Assembly (NCBI GenBank): GCA_029378245.1
Contig: JARKIF010000002.1
Coordinates: 620,001-684,000 of the forward strand
Source: Roridomyces roridus
Lineage: Eukaryota > Basidiomycota > Agaricomycetes > Agaricales > Mycenaceae
Length of the DNA: 64,000 bases
Reading direction: 5' to 3'
Below the pieces are notes generated by a model. The model saw nothing but the letters and a program-made list of their open reading frames with translations. It had not been told where the DNA came from and did not search any database. Both the position numbers and the translations under genes were made by a program. This document shows, in pieces, positions 32,991 to 43,336 of this stretch (position 1 is the first letter of the stretch; each line of letters starts with the position of its first letter).

Positions 32991-34618
32991 GCAAGGCCCC
33001 GGTTCGTGCACTTTTTGCCCGGCGTTATTGGCCTTGGACAGAGTTAACGTTGTCCATTGTCAGGTCCAAGACACATGAATGGGATCGCTGTGGGAAATGG
33101 CAAGTTACGCAGTATGGGCAGCCGGGCCTGTGATTTTTTTAACCTTCCTTCGAATCGAGTCCCCGAATCCTTGTTTCTGTCAATTGGTTTCGCTTTCCCC
33201 TGAAAGAAAATTTAGGAAATTCACACGATGTGAAAGGATAGGTTGTTTATTTCCGCGCGGTCCGGCGTACTGGAGATAATTAGGCGTGGCTGGTAAGCGA
33301 AGTGGACTAGGACTCTCCATTCGAGATCCTATCTTTCACCTTGGGTGAAGGGAAGATAAGGACCATTGAGTTTAACCGATAGATGTTGAAATTAAGAAAG
33401 CTCCGCGGGCATAGATAGAGCCTCAGTGGTTTTCGATTGAAGAGTTCCAGATTCCTAAGTATTATCTCAACTCTCTTCACGAACCAGATATGGGGAAGAA
33501 GACTATTGCAGCAACAGCATTAGAGTGCAAAGTACAGCAGGCCGACTCGGAAACATTGGGCTATGGGAGATGTACATTCCGAGGAGGACAAAATCACAGC
33601 AGTGGTTGCACACCAGTCAGATTACACAGGTCATACAGCAAGAAATCCATTCACGCTCCCATAAACATACACCAAGACCGTCTAACCAAACCCACGGCGA
33701 TAGCAAAGACGACGAGGAGGATTCCACCGAGAGCAGCAGTGACATGCGGAGCAGGCGCCAAGATAGCCGCGGCCGTAACAGCAGGTGCTGTGAGAGAGAA
33801 ACTCGTTTATTAGTAGCCCATTCATCCGCGACAGGGTGCTGAATTATTAACCGGAAAAGCCGCCCGTGAAACTGAGGGAGTACACTGCGATGCAAGGCAT
33901 TAGGATGCCCATGCAGGAGCTGACGGCGTCTTCGAACGGTAGTGGGTTGTCCCTCGAACTCGTGGGATGATCTGTATAATTCAAGTACGATTATTTCAAC
34001 CTGTTACCTGATTCGAAGGATTGACACGCACCCGAGCCTGGGAAGACATGGATATCAGTCTGACTGACGAACGTGCGCATATTATTGGAAGTTGGCAGGC
34101 AGGCTGTCCCCCACCGAGTGGGAGGGGAGAAGGAGAGTGGGAAGGCAACCGATGTCCCTGTAGCTCAGACAGCGCGTTTTATGAACTTTCCATCCAGTAC
34201 GGCATCAAGATGGTCCAAATGCAGGGAGTTCTCTTGCACTATCAAGGGAGCAAATGCGGGGAAGGATATCATGGCCGCCAGCTGATTCGAGAGTAGGCCA
34301 GGCCAGGGTGGTCGTGGTGGTGCAGAAGTAAGAAAGTCGGCATCATTATTTGCCGACAGCAAATATCCCCATCCCTACGCATCTACTAACGAATTGTAGT
34401 GTATTCCAGGGCCATCCATCCTCTATACCATATACAACTGCCTGAGCCCCGATCGCTCCGTGGCCGTTCACGGCGAGCTAGGACGCTGCAGGCGTACATC
34501 ATCTATGAGCACGCAATCCTACAATAGTGAGCCACCAGTCGCCATCCAACGAAATCAACGTACCTCTCTAGCAGGCCAAGCCCTGGTCGCCATTCCACCA
34601 CCACCAAACAACGCATCG
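32991..34618. other. Decayed duplicated segment, no supported gene
   Basis: Around 33.12-33.19 kb the recurrent TTGTTTCTGTCAAT module appears again. From about 33.3 to 34.37 kb the order of short similarities parallels 26.2-26.9 kb: GGGCATAGAT, a CAGCAACAGCAT word, and GGCCAGGCCAG near the end. A 107-codon frame at 33490-33813 is not conserved in the other copy. I read this as an old flank duplication. Confidence 0.4.
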
Positions 34619-35960
34619 TCACATATCATCCACCGTCTCCCCCTCTCCCTCCCCAGCACCCAGCCCGAGCAAATCAAAATCCCCATTCACTCGCGCCTTG
34701 GGTTTCCGCCTGATAGTCCCAAAGCCCATGGGCAACTGCATAGCAGGAGACGGCTCGAGCTGGACCGTCCTCGGCGGGCCCGCGCGATTGTACTGCGCGC
34801 CCCCGCCACCGCCATATAGCATGGACGCAGACGAAGTACGTGCATGTGAGGGCCGTGGTTTGGGTTTCGGTGTAGCGAATTCCGGGGATAATGCTGTGGC
34901 ACTGGAATCCAAAGATGCGCCACGTCGGACGTCATCGAGTTCGTGGCCCTCGTCAGGCTGGTCTGAATGCCCGGAACTCGTGCTCTCGTATGAGAGGCGT
35001 GCGATGATGGTGTCGCGTGTGGAGGGCTGGATGGGAAGGGCGCTGAGGATAGAGGTAAAGGAGGGCGAACCCGAGACTCCGGGGGTAGGTGTTGTGGCGT
35101 AGCGCGCGTGCCGTGAATGTGGGTGTTTCGTTCGAGGAATTGGCTGAGGTGGGGGAGACGGAGGAGGCGGGAGTTCCTGTGGCTTCGCAGGAGGAGGGAA
35201 AAATGAGAGTTGTGATACCGGTATGCGGCGTATTGTGGAGGGAGGAGCAGGGGTGTCGGAATGTGATGACTGTCGGTCGTCGTCCTCGGTGGAGACAAGT
35301 ATCGCAGAGGGAACCCTCTCTTTGGTCTTATCGAGCGGAATGTAGAGGACTTTGCGCAGATGAATCGGGTCGGAAGCCCATAGGTGGTTTGCTCGCCTGA
35401 GTTCCGCCAGGCTGATACCATACTTTAACGACACGCCAGCCAACGAGTCTTGCGGCGTTACCTGTCATTTTGTCAGACCGAATTGAGACGCAGGAGGGCT
35501 GCTACTCACCTCGTGTACCAATACCACCTTCTCGTTCTCCTCAGGCTCCGCCACAATCATGTCTGCACCTGGGACCGGAGGAGCATCGACCAGGGGCGCG
35601 ATATTGACGATACGCGTGAGCTGTGGCCGAGTAACACCAGCCCCAGTCCGGAACCCAGCAGATAAATCTGCACTCCGTAGCGGATGGTGACCACCACTTT
35701 CCACGACAGTCCGTAGAGCCAGGCTCTGTCCTGATACGCATGTGCCTCGGCGCACTGGTGAACACGCTGATGCCACTACTCGAACTGGCAGAGCTCTCTG
35801 CGGCATCGTCTGAGCTGGACGCTCTCCGTCTCACAGCCGGCCGGAGATTGCGGTCGGACAGAAAGGGTCTGTCGATAGCGGTGGTTCGTTGACGAGGATC
35901 CTCGGCAAACGGGTTGTAGTATATCGACTCTGGAGTAACCGGCTTGCGGCCATTGGACAT
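34619..35960 (-). CDS. LysM-domain protein, intracellular type
   Basis: The core reads VLVHEVTPQDSLAGVSLKYG after an intron, then ISLAELRRANHLWASDPIHL and RKVLYIPL, a complete LysM module. LysM domains generally bind N-acetylglucosamine polymers. There is no signal peptide: the protein starts MSNGRKPVTPESIYYNPF and has a Ser-rich region (SSSDDAAESSASSSS), then the LysM, then about 200 Pro/Ser-rich residues ending TVDDM. That layout resembles eukaryotic intracellular LysM proteins rather than secreted effectors. One intron between about 35.75 and 35.63 kb could not be placed exactly. Upstream (35961-36684) I see no other gene. Confidence 0.75.
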
Positions 35961-36684
35961 CGGAGAGAGGGTATAAACCCAGCCAGTGTGAAGATGTTTA
36001 TGACTTGGAGCAAGTGGCAAGCAACAGCGAGGTCGGCGGTGAGACGAGCAGGGCGGATCAGCGTTTCACACGGACGTCGTTCTCTTTCAGGAACCACGAC
36101 TTTGGTCAAGACTTTGACGGCAGTTTCTCGCTGACCCTGGCGCTGTAATATCCGAAGAAAATTTTCCAAGACTCGGAATGGGCTCGTTACAGCCTCTACT
36201 GCTTCACATCCACTATCTTACGTCGGCGGCCTGGACCACTCTGCTGACCAGCGTGTTTGAACTTGAATTTCTGGCACTCTGCTCATTGGTACATCTATTC
36301 TTCTCCGAGTCTCAGGAAACTTGTATCTCAACGAATCTTGTTGGCGAAATTGCCTGGTACTGTCAACTACAATGTTCTGGGACCCACCTGCACTCCTGCT
36401 GCTTGCGACGGACGATTGCCACTTTGAGCGGTGTGCACTTTGGAGGAGAAGTAACAACGGACAAGTGTGTATGGATGTCCTCAGGAGGTCGAAAAATTCA
36501 GAATTCGGGAGTCAAGGACAGCAAATTAAGCCCGCCCGCGTCCCGCGCTTCAGAACAACTTTCCAAGTCGTGCACTACTTCTGGTCATACAAGTCCCAGG
36601 TCGTCGCTGTTGCGCGCTCAATAGATGCTCTCCACTTCATTAAATTTCCAAAGTTACAATACATGATTCCATTAAACACAAAAA

Positions 36685-37807
36685 TCAGAGTCCAAAGGCA
36701 ACAGTCTCAGAACCGTACGTATCCGTAACGAGGCGTGCAGCGCCCCCATCGCCCGCCCCGGCAGCGACGTAGATGGGAACAAAGTGCTCTTCGCGCGGGT
36801 GGCACGCACGGAAGCCGGGATGCTGAACGAGATTTATCAGCGCGGTTTTGCGAGCTGCGTCCTACAGAGTCGCAACAGTAACAGTAAGTATCGCGACCAG
36901 AAATTGAAAGGGATATAATAGAAGAACGTACATCCTCGACCTTGACCGCCTCGATAATTGCGCGGTCGAATTCGATATGCGCAGGCTTGGCCCTGTCTGG
37001 TGAAAAGCTGCTAAAGTCACGAAGGTTATGCACAGTCAAACCGCCCGATAGGACGAGAATGCCTTGCTCCCTCAACTTTGCCAGCGCCTTGCCCACATCC
37101 CAGTTGACCTCGGGACTCAAGCTCGCGTCGATTGAAACCTCCACAATGGGGATGTCGGTAAAGACGTTCCCGAACATGATGCGGAAGGGGACGAAGACGC
37201 CGTGATCAAACCCCGGTCCAGAGAATCCGCGCCCGTCTTGGCCGCGAGACTCGGTTTTGGGACTCAGGCGCGCGCGTTGGCCAGCGGCTTTGTAGAGGTC
37301 TACGACGCGTTGGGCGAGGGCAGTGTCGCCGCGGGATTTAAAGTCGATTTGGTAGAAGCTGGGTGCGAAGCCGTAGTAGTCGTACAGCAAGGGGTTGGTG
37401 TCGCCGTAGTCGGTGACTTGCAGATTTAAGTAATAGACAAATTTGAAGAAATCGGACGCACCTAGACGTTCCCCGTGCGTCTCCCAATGGGCACTGAACA
37501 CGACAATGCCTTTGGGTTGGTATTTCTTGAGGAGTGCGGGCCCAAAGTCCCTGAGAAATGTGGCTAAAGGCCCGCTGGCACCGGCCGGAGTCATCGTCAT
37601 GGGCGACCCGTGGCCAAAGAAGAAGGCGGGAATCTTCTCGGGAGTGTCGGGGAGCTCGTCGAGGACTTTTCGCCATTCCTTTTGCATCGTGGGGAGGTCG
37701 AAGGTTGCCATGTTTCGCTTGAGTGCAAATCGAGAGAATGGGGCGTTGCGGGAAAGATACAAAGCAGAGAGGATACTCAGGATGAAGAGGACGAGGGTCC
37801 GTCCCAT
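36685..37807 (-). CDS. LigB/DODA-type extradiol dioxygenase
   Basis: Non-haem iron(II) ring-opening dioxygenase family that includes 4,5-DOPA dioxygenase. Metal-ligand motifs are all visible in order: FFFGHGSPM, VVFSAHWETHG, GFDHGVFVPF and HPREEHFVPIYVAAGAG. A 47-base intron (about 37464-37417) joins GERL to VTDYGDTNPLLYDYYGF. A second one after AVKVED joins to DAARKTALI. The product ends ETVAFGL at 36685-36687. The first ATG (37807) adds a hydrophobic segment (LVLFILSILSALYL), a possible signal anchor. An internal ATG (37711, MATFDLPTMQ) would give the usual cytosolic form. The real substrate cannot be told from sequence. Confidence 0.9.
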
Positions 37808-38892
37808 CGAGACGGGTCATTTTGAGAGGCTGCCTCGGTCATACTTGCTGACACGGCTGATAAATGTACGCTGTTCGACGCGCCGGAAGACCGCTAGCGC
37901 TGTGATAATGAGGGGCGTTAATTGGTGCATTCATCAGGCGGCAAGAATGGCTTTTGCATGAGAATGGACGCCGTCCGACAACCGTCCGAGCGGTAAATGG
38001 CAAGTCTTGGCAAGTAAACGGAACGGATCGCGGCCGCGGGCGGGACAGATCAAAATTACATGTCCGGCAGAACGGGAACTAAACCCGTCATCTTCTGATT
38101 CTTCACACCATCATCGCACTTTGTCTCCGTTTGCTGTGGCTGAGTGTGGCTGGGACTCGGAGCATAGATCCCCGGCATTTCGCAGGCTTTTTCGAATGAA
38201 AACCCCTTCCTTGACTTTTCTCGTCAACGAACTCGCTGCCGCACCTCAACTTTCGTAGATGATTTGAACCTCGGGCCTGGTCCTCGGCGCCTGCAACCAA
38301 GTACACATCTTCTCCCCAAAGTCTGGTTCGTCGTCATCGCTTGGCACTTTTTGGGCGGTCTCGGAAGGCGGTGAGATGTCTCAAATTTGAGACCCCGGGA
38401 GAAGCTGTGGCCTCCAGTGGCCGTCGACAACCGAGTCCGAGAAAGCTCTTCGATGGAAACCCACCGGCAGTACGCACATGCCAAATACGATGTTGTGAGG
38501 GGAAGGATTTTGTTCTTCATGAAAACCGCCAGTGAGACAGGCCTGCCAGTGTCAACGCCGTGGAAGGCTTGTAGTCCAAGGATGAAGACTGCCGCAGCGA
38601 GCATTGAGGTCACAGTTGAGGACTGACAGCAAATTCACAGAGTCACAGCCAGAGAGCCCGGAGATGAGAAGCCGAATATTACACAGCATTTGAGGAGGCG
38701 TCGAGCGATGCCTTCAAGTTGGAATTGGGACAAAGAGCTGGGTGCGTTGTTTGCGCAGGTGTGCCCAACTGACTCACAGGGGCTGATAAGCATCAGTAAG
38801 CATCGGAAAAGGAGCTTTTTGACGCACCTTCGAAAAACGTGCATAGGGAGAGTGCGCGAACAAAATTAATGAAGTTCTTGGACGCAAAAGGA
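37808..38892. other. Intergenic region
   Basis: No supported gene. A minus-strand frame from 38613 begins with a hydrophobic stretch (MLAAAVFILGLQAFHG) but shows no domain and no clear continuation. The dioxygenase promoter should lie near 37.81-38.0 kb. Confidence 0.35.
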
Positions 38893-38997
38893 TGATTCGA
38901 CCCGGGTTCGAACCGAGGACCGCCTGTGATCACATTGACCGTGGGAATTTCCCATCAAATGTTAGACAGAAGTGATAACCAACTACACCATCGAACC
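38893..38997 (-). tRNA. tRNA-Val(AAC) with an intron
   Basis: Read on the minus strand, the acceptor arms GGTTCGA and TCGAATC pair (one G-U), with A73 as discriminator. The D arm is GTGTAGTTGGTTATCAC. Anticodon stem TCTGT pairs with ACAGG around a loop CUAACA(C), giving anticodon AAC. The T arm has GGTTCGAACC. An intron of about 31 bases follows A37, the canonical eukaryotic position. All four arms form, so this is a confident tRNA call. Confidence 0.92.
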
Positions 38998-39163
38998 GTT
39001 GAGAAGGGGGCAAGTTGGATGGTAGCGAACTAAAGTGAAGGTCAAATTGCCCGTTTCGGAACGCGGCGTTGTGGTGATGTGTGCTGTTTATGATCGATCA
39101 AAGATGTCCCCTGACTCCTGCCTTGATGACTCTCCTAAGCTTACCTGCTCTCACACCCCGCAA

Positions 39164-39937
39164 ATGCACACAGACGACTTGGATGCACAAATAACCTCTC
39201 CACTGGGGGCATGGCCAGGCGACTTGGATCAACGTCAAGTTTTCCGCATGAAGGGCCGTCGTCTCTCCGCCTCCGAACATGCCGCTGTCAGCATGATAAA
39301 AAACGAGCGACTCGTTCTCAAATCGTTTTACGACCTTAACGGAAAGGATGTGGCTCCTCAAGTCACGACCGAGCTGCGTATGATGCTGCTGGCCGGCGAG
39401 GACGTCTCCGTGAAGGTCGAGGGTCGATACATCATCCGAAGCAAACTCCAGGGGTTTATCATGCCATGCGAAACTTTGCTCGACCTGGAGCTCCCAAAGG
39501 CCATTAAAAGGGACTGGATCGAACAGCTGCAGTCCCTTGTGCGCAGGGTACACAACAAGGGCATCATCCATAGCGACATCAAACCCGACAACATTCTCCT
39601 ACGCAAGTCAGACGGGAGATTGATTTTCTGCGATTGGGGTTCCGCGCAACTCAAATCGGAGGGAAAGCCGCTCCACCAGGGCACATACCTGAGCCCGTGG
39701 AGGTGTCGCCAGTATTATAATGACTTGGACCCCCCACTTTGCGAAGCAGACGACCTATACGCGCTCGGAGTGACAATCTGGCACATTTGGGTCGGAAGAC
39801 CGCCGTTCGACGCCGATATCGCCAATCTTGACTGGGAGATTGCTCATGGACTGAAGCCAGACCTTGATGCGGTCGACGACGAGAAGGTACGCAGCTTGAT
39901 TGGGATATATCTCGATGCTGCGCCGGCGGGAGCGTAG
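39164..39937 (+). CDS. Mini-kinase K4 (intact, single exon)
   Basis: 257 residues from the ATG that aligns with K1-K3 (MHTDDLDAQITSPLG). An upstream ATG at 39035 adds 43 residues with no counterpart in the paralogues. Motifs: LVLKSFYD lysine, RMMLLAGEDVSVKVEG, HSDIKPDNILL (the usual glycine of the loop is serine), FCDWGSAQL and EADDLYALGVTIWHIWVG. It is the longest intact copy because of extra residues in the C-lobe. It is separated from K1-K3 by the LysM, dioxygenase and tRNA genes, which are ordinary in composition. No small cysteine protein follows it. Confidence 0.82.
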   Translation: MHTDDLDAQITSPLGAWPGDLDQRQVFRMKGRRLSASEHAAVSMIKNERLVLKSFYDLNGKDVAPQVTTELRMMLLAGEDVSVKVEGRYIIRSKLQGFIMPCETLLDLELPKAIKRDWIEQLQSLVRRVHNKGIIHSDIKPDNILLRKSDGRLIFCDWGSAQLKSEGKPLHQGTYLSPWRCRQYYNDLDPPLCEADDLYALGVTIWHIWVGRPPFDADIANLDWEIAHGLKPDLDAVDDEKVRSLIGIYLDAAPAGA

Positions 39938-40832
39938 GTAGATAGATGCCTTTGTCAGCTGCGGTACTGTGAATTATTCATATCAACATCTGTCACTGAC
40001 AATTCCAACAATTCTCACTTCAAGAACTTGAACGCCACGACATCTGCGTCGCTTGGCAGCATGAGGTTCGGGCTTCAAGGCGGCATGCAGAGGTTCATCC
40101 AACTGTCAACATATTGGGCGGGTTGAAATGCCAATTACATGGGAGCTACTATATTCTAGAATCCACAACAGCACTCGAATCAAACTTTAACATTTCAACA
40201 GTAGGTTGCTGAAAACGTGGGTGCCAGTCTGTACCGAGTTTCGTCAGTGGGCAGAATACTGCATCATCGTTTGGATCATCTCACATAAAACCAAAATGAT
40301 ATCGCCTGGAACGCAATCAATGTCTAATGCCTGGCTGCAGAAGGAGTGAACATACAATAAGTACGTAAAGAACTGTGGCGAAATGTTGAATCAGCAAGGA
40401 TGGACTGCCAGGAGTGCAACCTACTGATCAGTACAATTCCGGCGAGAAAGTCGACTTTTCCTTGGATTATATAGATATTGACCGCGAGCACTTTTGTACA
40501 TCCGTCAATGAGCTTGGCCACCGTTGGAAAGCTGCCATGACAGATAAAAACAAGGTCTTTACGAAGGAAATCTATTCAACGACGAGATCGGCATAAATGA
40601 ATGAGACGCAACATTACCAGAGTCTCAAATGGGTCGTACAAGAGTGTGAGATTCTGAAAGGTTACATTAGCGAAGGCCTCTCACAGGGCTTAGCGGTTGT
40701 ATGCACAACCTTTTTCATCATCCATGCCAGGAGGATGAGGATCCTGCAGTAGAAAGAGTCGTTTGATAATGGTTTGACTTGAAGCGGCAGGCGACGAACG
40801 GTTGGATGAACATGGACAGATTCTATGGAAGC
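39938..40832. other. Intergenic region
   Basis: About 0.9 kb between the K4 stop and the convergent membrane-protein gene. No domain-bearing frame, RNA gene or clear repeat is seen. Confidence 0.35.
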
Positions 40833-42475
40833 TTATGAGCCATCGCGTAGTTGAGCGCTCCGGAACTGTAAGAGCTTAGTAGGATCCTTCTCATCCTCTT
40901 CGTCTTCTTCCTCACCCTCCGAAAGTGGCCTCCCCTCGATGTCTTGGCCGGGCGGTGGTTCGCGAGGTGCAGTTGGAGCTGCATCACCGGAGTTTTTGCG
41001 GAACCAAGTGGAATGGGAGCTTCGAGAGGTTCATATGAGCGGAGCTGTGCATGACACATGTACGCAATCGACTCACAACTGGGAGAAGCAGGAAGCAAAA
41101 TGACCGGATAATCTCGAAAGTGACCCAGTCCTCTCGATGTCTTGGCGAGGCGATGGTTTGCGAGGTGCGTACTTGACGGTTGGTACTGCATCACCTGACT
41201 TCTTGTGGAATCAACTTGTGTATGTACTCAATCGACTTACCAGAGTTGGTAGAAGCAGAAAACGAGATAACTGGATAAAAAACTCGATCAGGTTGTTTAG
41301 TGTGTTTTTACTGTGAGACTGACCAGAATAACACAGCCACCGATACCTGGGATTGTCGTGCTCAGGATCTAATACGACAACTTGGCATACATACCGCTCT
41401 GCTTATTTTCACGATTGAAACACGTGTCTGCAGAACATCAGAGCCAGTGTCTGCACCAAAGGACGCTGCAAAGATGGCTGCAGATATATGAGTACAAATC
41501 CTAGTAGTAGTAGCATAGGATAATCAAGTACTCGGAGCAATGCCGCGATCGTGCCCACCAGCAGCATATGCGCTGGGGCGAGCGCCGTGGTTGCCCCGTA
41601 TCCCATTTGAGAAATTTTGATTCCGCCCGCGAGGACTGTGTGAGTCGTTGTTGACAAGAAATCATGGAAGGATGCACATACACGCCCAGCCCATGACGAG
41701 AAGGATATTGATCAATATCGAGCCAACCACTAAAACAGATTGAGATTTGGGAATTACTTGACGAAGTCGCTGGAGCATACGTGAAGCTTGTAAGACTTCC
41801 AATTGACATTGAATTATGGCAATAATCTGCAAACACGATGAGCATACGATCATCACGATTGAGTTCACCTACCCTAGATATAAGCTCGAGGGAGTTGCCT
41901 CCGAGGACACGGATGAATAGCCCAGTATGCTCCTCGACACGCAACGATAAATCCTCCATCGCCCGTCCAAATATTTTTGCGCTAGGAAGCAATGTCAAGA
42001 ATGCGACTGTACGTGTCGGAATTCGAAAGATGACTTCTCAACCAATGGTACGCACATGCGAAGACTCTGCTGGTTGGGTTTGCTTGCACAAACCGGGCAA
42101 CAAACTGAAACTGTTGGAGCATCCACAAGTGATAGATTTATGGCGCACCATGACCGGAGAAGGTTGAGCCCTGAAGAACCTGTGTTGAAGTACATGACAT
42201 GAATCCGGATAATGAGTGACTTGCATGAACATGTCAGCTCCTGTACGCTGGATATAGTAGTAGGCCCGATGGGCCCGGCTCGGGTAACCACTGACCAGGC
42301 GCATCATCGGGTTCGAATCTGACCACCACGAGTAGACTGATGCACTAGTCTGTGCCCGTGCCAATGGTCTAGACCTGTCTGAATTACTGATAACCAAGGT
42401 GAACACGCACGGCGGCCCGGAAGAATCTTGAGCATCGTTGGCTTGCCGGGGTTGGATAGCTTCGCTTTCAGACAT
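40833..42475 (-). CDS. Multi-exon membrane protein of unknown family
   Basis: Pieces in several frames join across short introns. The start MSESEAIQPRQANDAQD is followed by SLIIRIHVMYFNT, then AKIFGRAMEDLSLRVEEHTG, then IIAIIQCQLEVLQASRMLQR and SVLVVGSILINILLVMGWAC (membrane helix), then MLLVGTIAALLRVL and MLLLLGFVLIYL (helices). It ends in an acidic tail SEGEEEDEEDEKDPTKLLQF with stop at 40833-40835. Just before the tail a repeated unit (APRxPxPxQDIExxxLS) occurs twice in DNA form. At least three membrane segments are visible. Two junctions (around 42.0 and 41.65 kb) are not certain. I do not recognise the family. Confidence 0.55.
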
Positions 42476-43336
42476 GGGGGAAGGAGGTAGAGGACGAAGC
42501 TACTGAGAAGCTGTGTCCTCTGACAAGCACTGCGTGGTGGCGTAGGCAGCGCTGAGCGCCCAGTGGTTATACACAACGCGGGCACATCACACTGGGGCGC
42601 CTACTTATTCAATTTAGGGAGTTCGGTGGGATTATATTGCCATTTCGAATGTCAGGTAGGAGGAGGGTTGCCTTCATTTTGAACAGATCCAACAGGCGTA
42701 GGTGGAAATATTGGAGAAGAGAGGTTTGGGCAAGGTTTCGTGAGAAACGAGTCCCAAATTGGGCATCGTGATAATTGATTTGATCTCCACTTCCTCCGAC
42801 TCGGAGTAGTGAAACTATGCCAATGCTCTTCATTTTTCTGCATACATTTCAAAAAAGAAGAGACCGGGCTGGGATCATTCAAGGCCGACTGCTTGCAGCG
42901 TTTGTGCAGCGTAATGGCTCGTGCCTCACCATAGCCAGTTACCAACAACGTGATCCGGCGTTAATACGGCTGCTTCCTACGCTCACCCTACGTCCACACC
43001 TTTGCTTCATCGTAACTCTCAGAGTCAGAAAGGTCTTTTTACCGGTGGAAGTGGAGCAATCCAGCGCAGAGATGATTCCCGGGTCGCTGCGACCCACGAC
43101 TTCGTACGACACTGGTCGCTACGACAACAGTGGACTGTACGCCTGCTCTATTGGACCAGAACCCATCTTGAAAAGCCTCTTTCCAGCGTGGATCCCGGGT
43201 GCATGAAAATCACAGCCGGCCTCTTCACGACAGGGCTAGATCCCGAGTGCGTCTTGTACATTACCAGGAAACAAATGCTGATGCAAGTAGGCCAGAATGG
43301 TTGCCTCCCTTATGGACCTCGTACACTCATACACCA
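42476..43336. other. Divergent intergenic region
   Basis: Shared upstream region of the membrane-protein gene (-) and the kinase at 43337 (+). Short frames are present but none has support. Confidence 0.35.

Noticed and set aside
33490..33813. 107-codon frame in the degraded flank block
   Set aside because: The related block at 26.2-26.9 kb does not keep this frame, so it is unlikely to be a maintained gene.
42240..42400. GGTTCGAAT word resembling a tRNA T arm
   Set aside because: No acceptor, D or anticodon arm can be paired around it on either strand, and it lies in the first exon of the membrane-protein gene.
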